From positions 1 through 64,000 of the forward strand of contig NZ_CALBRW010000016.1 in assembly GCF_937927635.1 (NCBI RefSeq): a stretch of 64,000 nucleotides of DNA, in the 5' to 3' direction. This DNA is from an uncultured Microbacterium sp. GTDB taxonomy: Bacteria > Actinomycetota > Actinomycetes > Actinomycetales > Microbacteriaceae. Position numbers and translations under genes: made by a program. Every line of letters starts with the position of its first letter. The stretch's first letter is position 1. The notes below the pieces were generated by a model. The model ran no database searches and had not been told where the DNA came from. It saw only the letters and a program-made list of their open reading frames with translations. This document shows, in pieces, positions 52,820 to 61,382 of the stretch.

Positions 52820-53059
52820 TCAACCGCGCCGGACGAAGTACCAGTTGGCGGCGAACCAGCACGCCAGCAGCGCGAAGAACATCCCGATGGCCAGGAACCG
52901 CGGCAGCGCGTCGACCGGCACGATGGCGAACACGACGATCTGCGCGGTGCTCAGCCCCAGCGCCAGCACGCCCACGGCCGCCAGGCCCTTGCGCGCAGCC
53001 GTCCGATCGCGCTCGTCGGCGTACTCCAGCGCGTTCCCGGTGTGAGCCTGCTGGGTCAG
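52820..53059 (-). CDS. Small two-helix membrane protein, start unclear
   Basis: About 79 residues: a charged head (NALEYADERDRTAARKG) then VGVLALGLSTAQIVVFAIVP and FLAIGMFFALLACWFAANWYFVRRG. The reading is protein-like but no ATG or GTG opens it; the only codon near the expected position is CTG at 53059 (LTQQAHTGN). Either CTG is used, or an ATG was lost by mutation. Codons and hydrophobic pattern suggest it was coding. Confidence 0.45.
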   Translation of the reverse strand: MTQQAHTGNALEYADERDRTAARKGLAAVGVLALGLSTAQIVVFAIVPVDALPRFLAIGMFFALLACWFAANWYFVRRG

Positions 53060-53062
53060 GCC

Positions 53063-53209
53063 GTGCTGCCCAGCCAGATCACGTCGAGCATGATGGTCTC
53101 CTTCGGCGCCAGCCGCAACGCCGTGATCTTCTGGCAGGTCGTCTCCATCATCATCTGGGCCGTGATCTTCGCCCTGATCGGCATGGGCGGTGTCGCACTG
53201 CTGCGCTGA
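53063..53209 (+). CDS. Short membrane ORF of uncertain status
   Basis: 48 residues from GTG 53063 (or from ATG 53090): SQITSSMMVSFGASRNAVIFWQVVSIIIWAVIFALIGMGGVALLR, one clear hydrophobic helix with a basic end. It shares no frame with neighbours and begins where the minus-strand small protein begins. The hydrophobic end is good, but no family or ribosome site supports it. Confidence 0.35.
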   Translation: MLPSQITSSMMVSFGASRNAVIFWQVVSIIIWAVIFALIGMGGVALLR

Positions 53210-53229
53210 TCTCCGGCATCCGAAAGCGA

Positions 53230-53265
53230 GCAGGGCCGCCCAGGCTGAAAGCCGGGCGGCCCTGC
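53230..53265. terminator. Perfect hairpin terminator before the DHA2 transporter end
   Basis: GCAGGGCCGCCC (53230-53241) with its exact complement (53254-53265) and a 12-base loop, followed by TGTCGTTCC. It serves the leftward transporter (stop at 53286) and any rightward transcript. Confidence 0.85.
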
Positions 53266-53285
53266 TGTCGTTCCAGAGGCGGGTG

Positions 53286-54815
53286 TCAGCGCAACTCGTC
53301 GGCGCTCTTGCCCTGGTACCGGCCGATGAAGACGGATGCGATGAGCGCGACCACCATGACGGCCGCCGGCAGCAGCATGGACTGCGCCATCCCGCTGGAG
53401 AACCCGTCGGCCACGAACGCCGGCATCGATCCACCCCCGCCGAAGCCCGCGGGCGCCTGGTCGAGCCCGGGCAGGTTGGCCTCGAGCCGGGCCTGCATGA
53501 ACGCGGCGATGGCGGAGGAGCCCACCACCGAACCGATCGTGCGGGTGGTGTTGTAGATGCCCGCACCGGCGCCCGCCTGGCGCGGCGGCAGGTTGCGGGT
53601 GGCCTCAGTGGCCAGCGGCCCCCACATGCCGGCGTTGCCGATACCGAGCAGGGCGGAGGGCAGCAGGAACATCCAGGTGGGGGTGTCCATGTTCATCAGC
53701 GAGGCGTTCCACAGCACACCGCCGGCCACGCACAGCAGGCCGGGCACCAGGATGAAGCGCGGGTCGACCCGGTCCAGCAGAGCGCCCGCGAACGGGGCCA
53801 GCACGCCCGAGATGACCGCCATCGGGATCATCAGCAGCGCCGACTCCGTGGGGGTCAGGCCCCGCGCCAGCTGCAGGAAGAACATGAACGGCAGCGACAT
53901 GCTGGTCACGGTGAAGCCGACCGCGGCGATGCCGAGGTTGGATGCCGAGAAGTTTCGGTCCTTGAACAGCCCCAGCGGCACGAGCGCCTCGCTCTTCGTC
54001 TTCCACTGCTGCAGCACGAAGACGATCAGCAGCACGATGCCGACGGCGATCATGCCCCACACCGAGATCGGCCCGGTGATGGTGCCCCAGTCGTACTTCT
54101 GCCCCTCCTGCAGGCCGAAGACGATGAGGAACAGTGCCACGGCGCTGAGCACGACGCCCACGTAGTCGAAGCGGTGCGGATGCGTCTTGAGCTTGGGCAC
54201 GTAGATCATGGCCAGCACGAACCCGATCACGCCGACGGGCACGTTGATGTAGAAGATCCACTCCCAGCCGAAGCCGTCCACGAGCAGTCCGCCCATCAGC
54301 GGGCCGACCAGGGTGGCGACTCCGGCGGTCGCACCCCACAGGCCCATGGCGGCGCCACGGCGCTCGGGCGGGAAGGTGCGGGTGATCACGGCCATGGTCT
54401 GCGGGGTCATGAACGCCGCACCCAGACCCTGCACCGCGCGGGCGACGATCAGGCCGACCAGGGTGGTGGACAGGCCGCTCCACAGCGAGGCGCCGGTGAA
54501 GACCACCAGGCCGATCAGGTAGATGTTCTTCGGCCCGAAGCGGTCGCCCAGGCGCCCGGTGATCAGCAGCGGCACGGCGTACGCCAGCAGATAGGCACTG
54601 GTCACCCACACGACGTTGTCGAGGTTGTTGGTGTCGGGGTCGAGCGCCGCCTTGATGGCCGGGTTGGCCACTGAGACGATCGTCGTGTCGACGAGGATCA
54701 TGAAGAAGCCGATCACCAGCGCCCAGAGGGCGGGCCAGGGGCTGCGCGGCTGGTGACCGGTCGCGTACGTGCCGGTCGACGGTCCGCGAGTCGCGGATGC
54801 CGTGGGTTCTGTCAT
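53286..54815 (-). CDS. DHA2-family multidrug exporter (EmrB/QacA type)
   Basis: 509 residues, 14 helices. Motifs LVDTTIVSVANPAIKAAL, GRLGDRFGPKNIYLIGLVVF, RAVQGLGAAFMTPQTMAVITRTFPPERRGAAMGLWGATAGVATLVGPLMGGLLVDGFGWEWIFYINVPVG. It exports hydrophobic drugs by proton antiport. The PadR gene upstream on the same strand (63-base gap) is its probable repressor. Confidence 0.93.
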   Translation of the reverse strand: MTEPTASATRGPSTGTYATGHQPRSPWPALWALVIGFFMILVDTTIVSVANPAIKAALDPDTNNLDNVVWVTSAYLLAYAVPLLITGRLGDRFGPKNIYLIGLVVFTGASLWSGLSTTLVGLIVARAVQGLGAAFMTPQTMAVITRTFPPERRGAAMGLWGATAGVATLVGPLMGGLLVDGFGWEWIFYINVPVGVIGFVLAMIYVPKLKTHPHRFDYVGVVLSAVALFLIVFGLQEGQKYDWGTITGPISVWGMIAVGIVLLIVFVLQQWKTKSEALVPLGLFKDRNFSASNLGIAAVGFTVTSMSLPFMFFLQLARGLTPTESALLMIPMAVISGVLAPFAGALLDRVDPRFILVPGLLCVAGGVLWNASLMNMDTPTWMFLLPSALLGIGNAGMWGPLATEATRNLPPRQAGAGAGIYNTTRTIGSVVGSSAIAAFMQARLEANLPGLDQAPAGFGGGGSMPAFVADGFSSGMAQSMLLPAAVMVVALIASVFIGRYQGKSADELR

Positions 54816-54878
54816 CGGCGTGATGCCTTTCGCTGTGCGGCGGATGCCGCGGTGTGTCTCTGTGAGGTCTTCTGAAGG

Positions 54879-55478
54879 TCAGGAGGAGGCGGATGCCGTG
54901 GATGCGGCATCGCCGAGCCAGGCGAAGTCCGGATCGGACAGGCGCTCGAGCACGCCGGCCGTCCAGGTAAGCTCGGCGCTCAGCAGGGCGACGTGCCGGT
55001 CGGCCTCGATGAGGAACTGATCGAGCACGCCGCGCGCGCGGGCGGCGGTCAGCTTGCCATGCAGGCTGTCGTGCTCGGCCTGCAGCGCCGCCAGCCGAGC
55101 GCTGAGCAGCTCGATCACGTCGGCCCGGCGCAGGTTGTGCGACTCGGCGAGCGCGACGCGGAACTCGGCGGTGCGGTCGGAGGTGCCCAGGCCCGCGCGC
55201 ACCCAATCCTGCAGCGCCGGGCGGGCAGCGGGCTGCAGTGTGTAGGTCGTGCGCTCGGGGCGGTTGCCCTCGCGGTCCACGCCCGCCTCCGCGATCAGCC
55301 CGTCCCGTTCGAGGCGGGCGACCGTGTGATAGAACGTGCCGTTGGTCACGCGCACGATGCGGTCGTCCTGGCGATGCCGCAGCAGCCGGATCATCTCGTA
55401 CGGATGCATGTCGCCCTCGGCCAGCAGCGCGAGCACCATGGCGCCCAGCGGCGTCAGCTTCACAGCATCCGCAGTCAT
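54879..55478 (-). CDS. PadR-family repressor of the exporter
   Basis: 199 residues. N-terminal KLTPLGAMVLALLAEGDMHPYEMIRLLRHRQDDRIVRVTNGTFYHTVARLERDGLIAEAGVDREGNRPERTTYTL is the PadR winged helix; the rest is a helical dimer domain. ATG 55478 (MTADAVKL) is preferred, with GAGG eight bases upstream. A palindromic operator lies upstream at 55494-55509. It is the LmrR/QacR-like drug sensor of the adjacent transporter by context. Confidence 0.9.
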   Translation of the reverse strand: MTADAVKLTPLGAMVLALLAEGDMHPYEMIRLLRHRQDDRIVRVTNGTFYHTVARLERDGLIAEAGVDREGNRPERTTYTLQPAARPALQDWVRAGLGTSDRTAEFRVALAESHNLRRADVIELLSARLAALQAEHDSLHGKLTAARARGVLDQFLIEADRHVALLSAELTWTAGVLERLSDPDFAWLGDAASTASASS

Positions 55479-55493
55479 ATATCCCACCTCGAT

Positions 55494-55509
55494 TAGTCCA
55501 GATGGACTA
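55494..55509. promoter_or_regulatory. PadR operator, perfect palindrome
   Basis: TAGTCCAGATGGACTA, with 7-bp arms and a GA centre, 15 bases before the PadR start and close to ATATA boxes on both strands. Confidence 0.7.
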
Positions 55510-55599
55510 TATCACTCGCCCACGCCGTCGAGTTATCCACAGGGCTTCACGGACCGTTCCCCCAACGACCTAGGCTCGGACACGATCCGAGGGGGAATC

Positions 55600-57012
55600 A
55601 TGGCGGGACAAGCACGGACGTCGCACGTCGGTGGGCGCACGATCGCTGGAGCAGTCGCATCCATCACGACCTGCATGGTGCTGATGGTCGGATGCACTTC
55701 GTTAGCTTCCGCACCGACAGTGGCCGAGCAGTTGGACCAGGAGTTCTCGGCGGCCGACGGAGTCATCTCGGTCGAGATGACGGGCACTCAGCCGCTGCCG
55801 CTGGAGGAGGATGTCCACGGTTCCGTGACGATGAGCCCGGAGTCCTCCGCCGCGCAGGTCGACGAGATCGCAGAACGACTGGCGGGCTTCGCCGCCTCGC
55901 ATCCGAGGATCACCAGCTGGAACGTGACACTCCAGGCCGGCGAGATCACCGTCGGCCTCGATCCTGACGCGCAGACGGTGGCGTCGAGACTGAGTATCGC
56001 CCGCGATCTCGCCGACAGCCGCGGCGTCGTGGCCGCGCACGTCGAGGCAGACTTTCGTGAGCCGGACCTGCTCGTGCAGGTGGACGATCCGGCAGCTCTC
56101 GTCTCGGCATACGCCGCCGCTGCCGATCTTGCCGTCACGCTCCCGCATGATGACTCTCCGATCGAGATCAGCGCCGTGAGCGATGACATCACCTCTCCCG
56201 ACTACGAACGCGATCCTGAAAACGCGTTCGAGATCAGCAATCGTCCCGTTCCTGCCGAAGGCGGGCAGCTGGATGCCGGGATGCGACTGTACGACCTCGT
56301 CCGGGCGAAGCTGACTCTCAGGGCTGCGACTGTCACCGCGGAGAAGCTCATCCTGCGCGTGGCGGATGAGCGCGACATCATCGCACTCGAGAGACTCGTG
56401 GCCGAGAACTCCCGCGGCCTACGACTGGATCTGCAGGGCGGAAGGACGACACGCAAGCCCGATGCCGGGCCTCATGCGACTGCCGTGGCCATCGCGCTTC
56501 GCGACGTGGAGGAAGCGACGAGGATCCAGCTGTCGGAGGAGTATCTGAACGTGGAGGTCGCCTCGCCGGCCGATGCCCGCACCGTACTCGATGATGCTCG
56601 CCGGGTCCCCGAATTCACCGGGCTGGAGGGGTTCAGCCTCACGATCCCATCCACCTTCACCGTCAGTGACAAGCCCACCGGAATCGCCGAAGCGCTGGGC
56701 ATGGCAGAGTCAGCCGCTGCGCTGCCCTTCGTCACCTCTGTGGAGGTGCTCAGGAATGTGCCGAACCAGGCGCCGTCCGTCGACCTCCGCCTCAGCGGCA
56801 CCAGCGAGCACGACATCGCCGCCTTCTCCACCAGGATGAAGCCGCTGCTCGTCAGTGGCGGATGGCAGGTGCGGATCGACGCCGACGGTCACGTCGAGTC
56901 GTTCACCGCCGCAGATCGGATCACTCTCGATGACCCGGTCACGGACCGGGACGCGGCGGATCGTGACTTCGCCGAAGCCCTCAAGCGGGTGTGGGACGAC
57001 ACCGCAGGATGA
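55600..57012 (+). CDS. Lipoprotein of unknown function
   Basis: 470 residues. Signal with lipobox MVGCTS (Cys32 lipidated). The mature part seems to hold repeated alpha/beta modules: VEMTGTQPLPLEEDVHGSVTM, ...RITSWNVTLQAGEITVGLD, ...VVAAHVEADFREPDLLVQVDD, ...VRAKLTLRAATVTAEKLILRVADER and VTSVEVLRNVPNQAPSVDLRLSG. These resemble tandem BON- or PepSY-like sensor modules but none fits clearly. GGGGGAATC precedes ATG; TAGGCT at 55571-55576 is the -10 box, so it has a short leader. Lies between the PadR gene (divergent) and purC (30-base gap, same strand). Confidence 0.75.
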   Translation: MAGQARTSHVGGRTIAGAVASITTCMVLMVGCTSLASAPTVAEQLDQEFSAADGVISVEMTGTQPLPLEEDVHGSVTMSPESSAAQVDEIAERLAGFAASHPRITSWNVTLQAGEITVGLDPDAQTVASRLSIARDLADSRGVVAAHVEADFREPDLLVQVDDPAALVSAYAAAADLAVTLPHDDSPIEISAVSDDITSPDYERDPENAFEISNRPVPAEGGQLDAGMRLYDLVRAKLTLRAATVTAEKLILRVADERDIIALERLVAENSRGLRLDLQGGRTTRKPDAGPHATAVAIALRDVEEATRIQLSEEYLNVEVASPADARTVLDDARRVPEFTGLEGFSLTIPSTFTVSDKPTGIAEALGMAESAAALPFVTSVEVLRNVPNQAPSVDLRLSGTSEHDIAAFSTRMKPLLVSGGWQVRIDADGHVESFTAADRITLDDPVTDRDAADRDFAEALKRVWDDTAG

Positions 57013-57042
57013 CGCGCGTCCGGCGGATGCCACAATGTACTC

Positions 57043-57906
57043 GTGAGCGAAGCACAGAGCATCCCCGGCTGGCGGCACATCTACTCCGGCAAGGTCCGCG
57101 AGCTGTACGCGTCGGAGGATCCCGGTGACACCCGCATCCTGATGGTCGCGTCCGACCGGGTGAGCTCGTTCGACTTCATGCTCTCCCCCGCCATCCCGCA
57201 GAAGGGCGAGCTGCTCACCACCCTGAGCCTGTGGTGGTTCGACCAGTTGGCCGACGTGCCCAACCACATCGTGGAGGGCGACATCCCGGATGCCGTGGCT
57301 GGCCGCGCCATGCTGGCGATGGCCCTGGAGATGCTGCCCATCGAGTGCGTGGTGCGCGGCTACATCACCGGCTCCGGCTGGGCCGAGTACGTGCAGAGCG
57401 GTACGGTCTGCGGCATCCCGCTGCCGGCGGGACTGAAGAACGGCGATCGCCTGCCCGAGCCGCTGTTCACCCCGGCCTACAAGGCGCCGATGGGCGAGCA
57501 CGACGAGAACATCACCTTCGAGAAGGTCGAGGAGCTGGTCGGCGCCGAGCGCGCCGCGCAGCTGCGCGACGCGTCGATCTCGGTCTACACCCGCGCCGCC
57601 GCCATCGCGGAGGAGAAGGGCCTGATCCTCGCCGACACCAAGTTCGAGTTCGGGACGGATGCCGACGGCGTCCTGCGCCTGGCCGACGAGGTGCTCACCA
57701 GCGATTCCTCCCGGTACTGGGATGCCGAGTCGTGGGCGAACGGCACGACGCCGGAGGAGCGGATGGCCAGCTTCGACAAGCAGATCGTGCGCAACTGGCT
57801 CTCCGCGCACTGGGACAAGCAGGGCACCCCGCCCGAGCTCCCCGAGGAGATCGTCGAGAAGACGGCGGCCCGCTACCGCGAGCTCATCGCCCGCCTGACC
57901 GCCTGA
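57043..57906 (+). CDS. purC: SAICAR synthase
   Basis: 287 residues. Signatures: YSGKVRELYASED, SSFDFMLSPAIPQKGELLTTLSLWWFDQL, IECVVRGYITGSGW, FTPAYKAPMGEHDENITFE, GLILADTKFEFGTDADG and EVLTSDSSRYWDAESW. Seventh step of purine synthesis. GTG start with CACAAT six bases upstream. Confidence 0.96.
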   Translation: MSEAQSIPGWRHIYSGKVRELYASEDPGDTRILMVASDRVSSFDFMLSPAIPQKGELLTTLSLWWFDQLADVPNHIVEGDIPDAVAGRAMLAMALEMLPIECVVRGYITGSGWAEYVQSGTVCGIPLPAGLKNGDRLPEPLFTPAYKAPMGEHDENITFEKVEELVGAERAAQLRDASISVYTRAAAIAEEKGLILADTKFEFGTDADGVLRLADEVLTSDSSRYWDAESWANGTTPEERMASFDKQIVRNWLSAHWDKQGTPPELPEEIVEKTAARYRELIARLTA

Positions 57907-58074
57907 CCCGCCTGAGCCGCCGCCCCGGAGCCCGCGTCCCCTTTCCCCCGTTACGTTTCGAGGGCCGACACGCCACATGCACTCTCGCACCGGATGCCGC
58001 ACAGCGGCCCACCGTCGGGGCGGTAGTGTTTCCTCGGCCGTGATCCCGCACGCGCCCCACCTCCGAGGAGCCCC
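57907..58074. other. Intergenic region, 168 bases
   Basis: Leader of the permease gene, ending in CCGAGGAG before its ATG. No strong terminator or small gene seen. Confidence 0.4.
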
Positions 58075-59418
58075 ATGCCGCAGTGGAAGATCCATGGCGA
58101 CGGTCGCACTGTCGCGCCCGACGCCGTCGTCCGTCCCGATGAGCGCCTGAACTGGCCCGCCACGATCGCGATCGGCGTGCAGCACGTCGTCGCGATGTTC
58201 GGCGCCACGTTCCTGGTGCCGATCCTGACCGGATTCCCCGTGCCGACCACGCTGCTGTTCAGCGGCGTCGGCACCATCCTGTTCCTGCTGGTCACCCGCA
58301 ACAAGCTGCCCAGCTACCTGGGCTCGTCGTTCGCCTTCATCGCCCCGGTCACCGCGGCGACCGCGGCCAACGCCACCGGCGCAAGCGACGGGATCGGGTC
58401 GGCACTGGCCGGCATCATCGCGGTCGGCGTGCTGCTGACCATCATCGGCGTGGTCGTGCACACCGCAGGCGTCAAGTGGGTGGACCGCTTCCTGCCGCCG
58501 GTGCTGGCAGGCACCATCGTCGCGCTGATCGGGTTCAACCTGGCCGGCGCCGCGCACGGCAACTTCGCCACGGCGCCCGTCACCGCGACCTTCACCCTGA
58601 CGGTCACGATCCTGTTCGCCGTGGTGTTCCGCGGGTTCCTCGGCCGCATCTCGATCTTCCTCGGCGTGATCGCGGGCTACATCTTCGCCGCGTTCCGGGG
58701 CGAGCTCGACTTCAGCAAGGTCGACAAGGCAGCCTGGGTGGGCCTGCCCACCTTCCACATGCCCGACTTCGTCAGCCCCGGCACGTGGGCCGTGATGGCG
58801 ATGTTCCTGCCGGTCGTGCTGGTGCTGATCGCCGAGAACGTCGGGCACGTGCGCGGTGTCGCCACCATGGTCGAGGACCCCACGATCAACGAGCACACCG
58901 GCAAGGCGCTGATCGCCGACGGCATCTCGACCACCCTGGCCGGCTTCTTCGGCGGCTCGGGCACCACCACCTACGGCGAGAACATCGGCGTGATGGCATC
59001 CACCCGCGTCTACTCGACGGCGGCGTACTGGGTGGCCGGTATCACTGCCATCCTGCTGAGCATGTCGCCGAAGTTCGGCGAGGTGATCAACTCCGTGCCC
59101 GCCGGCGTGCTGGGCGGCATCACCACCGCGCTGTACGGCCTGATCGGCGTGATCGGCATCAAGATCTGGGTCGACAACAAGGTCGACTTCTCACGCCCGG
59201 TCAACCAGTACACCGCGGCCGTGGCGCTGATCATGGCCGTCGGAGGCTTCGAGATCCAGGGTGATGGCGGCTTCGTGCTGGGCGGCATCGTGATCGCCAC
59301 GGTCGCGGCCATCGTCATCTACCACGGCGGCAACGCCATCGCCCGGCTGCGGCACACCGGCGCCGACGACCCCAAGCCCCTCGAGGGCGTGGGCGCGCCC
59401 GGCGGCGACCCGGCCTGA
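58075..59418 (+). CDS. Uracil-xanthine permease, NCS2 family
   Basis: 447 residues, about 14 helices. Starts with the N-terminal FGATFLVPILTGFPVPTTLLFSGVGTILF; the substrate site is in LVLIAENVGHVRGVATMVE (Glu of UraA helix 8) and FFGGSGTTTYGENIGVMASTRVYS (second Glu). Imports uracil or xanthine by proton symport, thus serving purine/pyrimidine salvage beside purC. A 15-bp-stem terminator follows. Confidence 0.93.
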   Translation: MPQWKIHGDGRTVAPDAVVRPDERLNWPATIAIGVQHVVAMFGATFLVPILTGFPVPTTLLFSGVGTILFLLVTRNKLPSYLGSSFAFIAPVTAATAANATGASDGIGSALAGIIAVGVLLTIIGVVVHTAGVKWVDRFLPPVLAGTIVALIGFNLAGAAHGNFATAPVTATFTLTVTILFAVVFRGFLGRISIFLGVIAGYIFAAFRGELDFSKVDKAAWVGLPTFHMPDFVSPGTWAVMAMFLPVVLVLIAENVGHVRGVATMVEDPTINEHTGKALIADGISTTLAGFFGGSGTTTYGENIGVMASTRVYSTAAYWVAGITAILLSMSPKFGEVINSVPAGVLGGITTALYGLIGVIGIKIWVDNKVDFSRPVNQYTAAVALIMAVGGFEIQGDGGFVLGGIVIATVAAIVIYHGGNAIARLRHTGADDPKPLEGVGAPGGDPA

Positions 59419-59427
59419 GTGGGGTTC

Positions 59428-59468
59428 GAGGGCCCCGGATGCTGTGATTCACGGCATCCGGGGCCCTC
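59428..59468 (+). terminator. Terminator after the permease, 15-bp perfect stem
   Basis: GAGGGCCCCGGATGC (59428-59442) pairs exactly with its complement (59454-59468), 10 bases past the stop. Confidence 0.88.
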
Positions 59469-59512
59469 GGCGTCTGCTCTGGCTGGGCTGATCTTTCGAC
59501 ATCCCCGCTGCG

Positions 59513-59588
59513 GAGAACCGGAGAACAGCCCGGAACCGGACGATCGACGGCGAGACTGTCCGGTTCTCGGCGATCCTCCGGTTCTCGG
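59513..59588. repeat. Intergenic multi-arm palindrome (CCGGTTCTCGG family)
   Basis: GAGAACCGGA (59513-59522) can pair with TCCGGTTCTC at 59559-59568 or at 59577-59586; GGAACCGGA adds a third arm. It lies between convergent genes and is a two-way terminator by position. Confidence 0.75.
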
Positions 59589-59666
59589 CTGGTCAGACCG
59601 CGCAGAGCGGATGCCGATCGCCGTGCGGTACCAGGAGGAGCGGATGCCGGGGAGCCGGCCTCCGCG

Positions 59667-61382
59667 TCAGGCGATGCGGCCGATCACGGCATCCGCGGTG
59701 ACCGAATCGCCGACCGTCGCAGCGTGCGTGAGCGTGCCGGAACGGTGCGCGAGCACCGGGGTCTCCATCTTCATCGCGTCCAGCACCGCGACGGTGTCGC
59801 CCTCGGCGACCGTCGCACCGTCGTCGGCCAGCCAGCGCACCAGTGCGCCGGGCACTGGTGCGCGCAGCTCGGCCGGGTCGGCCTCGGTGGCAGCTGAGGG
59901 AGCGGATGACGCACCCGCGGCGAATCCGGACAGCAGCCCCACCGGCAGCCCGAGCATCACGCGCCGGCCGTCGATCTCCACGGGGAAGCGGGTGAGCCCG
60001 GCATCCGCCACGGGATCCGGGCGCAGCTGCGGCTCCAGACGCGACAGCAGCGCGGCCTCGATCCACTGCGTGTGCACGGCGAAAGTCTCGGTCTGGAACT
60101 CCGGCGCCTCGACGGCCAAGCGGTCGAAGCCGATCACGGTCGCGGGCCCCTCGATCTCGAGCTCGCGCAACGCGCGGCGGGCGCGCACCAGGGCTGCGTC
60201 GCGAGAATCGGCGTAGACGATGAGCTTGGCGATCATGGAGTCGAACGCGGGCTGCACGGCATCCCCCGCCTCGATGCCGCTGTCCCACCGCACGCCGGGT
60301 CCGCCCGGCACCCGCAGGGCGGTGACCTCACCGGGGCTCGGCAGGAATCCACGTCCGGGGTCCTCGGCGTTGATGCGGAATTCGAATGCGTGGCCGTGCG
60401 GCTGCGGCGTCCCCTCGAACGACGGACCCTCGCCGAACGCGATGCGGAACTGCTCGCGCACCAGATCGACGCCGGTGACCTGCTCGGTGACCGGATGCTC
60501 CACCTGCAGGCGGGTGTTCACCTCGAGGAACGAGATGGTGCCGTCGGCGGCCAGCATGAACTCCACGGTTCCGGCGCTGCGGTAGTCGACCTCGGCGCAG
60601 ATGCGACGGGCCGCGTCGTGGAACCGCTCGCGCTGCTCGGGAGTGAGTCCGGGGGCGGGGGCCTCCTCGATCAGCTTCTGGTTGCGGCGCTGCATGGAGC
60701 AGTCCCGGTCACCGACGGCGATGACTCCCCCTCGGCCGTCGCCGAGCACCTGCACCTCGATGTGGCGCGGGCTCTCCAGGAACCGCTCCACGAAGCACTC
60801 CCCGCGCCCGAAGGCCACGACGGCCTCGCGGGTGGCGGCGTCGAACGCCTCGGCCACCTCACTCAGCTCGCGCACGACCTTGATGCCCCGTCCGCCACCA
60901 CCGAACGCGGCCTTGATGGCGATCGGCACGCCGTGCTCCTGAGCGAAGGCGACGGCCTCGGCAGGGCCCGACAGCGGGTGGTCGGTGCCGGCAGCCAGCG
61001 GGGCGCCGACGCGCTGGGCGATGCGGCGGGCGGTCATCTTGTCGCCGAGCGCCTCGATACTGGCGGGAGTCGGGCCGATCCAGATCAGGCCGGCGTCCTC
61101 GACGGCACTCGCGAACGCGGCGCTCTCGGAGAGGAACCCGTAGCCCGGATGCACGGCATCCGCTCCGCTGCGGTGCGCGGCGTCCAGCAGCGCGTCGATC
61201 GACAGGTACGTGTCAGCGGCGGTCGCACCGCCCAGGCCCACTGCCTCGTCGGCCAGGCGCACGTGCAGGGCGTCGGCGTCCTGATCGGCGTAGACGGCGA
61301 CCGACGTGTATCCGGCCTCGGCGCAGGCGCGGATCACGCGCACCGCGATCTCGCCGCGGTTGGCGATGAGGATCTTCGTCAT
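59667..61382 (-). CDS. Biotin carboxylase with C-terminal biotin carrier domain
   Basis: 571 residues. Biotin carboxylase core (KILIANRGEIAVRVIRACAEAGY, HPGYGFLSE, IKAAFGGGGRGIKVV, VERFLESPRHIEVQVLGD, EVNTRLQVEHPVTEQVTGVDLV) then a BCCP domain with the biotin Lys in VLDAMKMETPVL. Usually part of acetyl-/propionyl-CoA carboxylase, but here it is the last gene of a 5-oxoprolinase operon, so it may carry or exchange a carboxyl group with PxpBC-like carboxyltransferase-fold subunits as in urea amidolyase. The start overlaps the pxpBC stop (ATGA). Confidence 0.93.
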   Translation of the reverse strand: MTKILIANRGEIAVRVIRACAEAGYTSVAVYADQDADALHVRLADEAVGLGGATAADTYLSIDALLDAAHRSGADAVHPGYGFLSESAAFASAVEDAGLIWIGPTPASIEALGDKMTARRIAQRVGAPLAAGTDHPLSGPAEAVAFAQEHGVPIAIKAAFGGGGRGIKVVRELSEVAEAFDAATREAVVAFGRGECFVERFLESPRHIEVQVLGDGRGGVIAVGDRDCSMQRRNQKLIEEAPAPGLTPEQRERFHDAARRICAEVDYRSAGTVEFMLAADGTISFLEVNTRLQVEHPVTEQVTGVDLVREQFRIAFGEGPSFEGTPQPHGHAFEFRINAEDPGRGFLPSPGEVTALRVPGGPGVRWDSGIEAGDAVQPAFDSMIAKLIVYADSRDAALVRARRALRELEIEGPATVIGFDRLAVEAPEFQTETFAVHTQWIEAALLSRLEPQLRPDPVADAGLTRFPVEIDGRRVMLGLPVGLLSGFAAGASSAPSAATEADPAELRAPVPGALVRWLADDGATVAEGDTVAVLDAMKMETPVLAHRSGTLTHAATVGDSVTADAVIGRIA

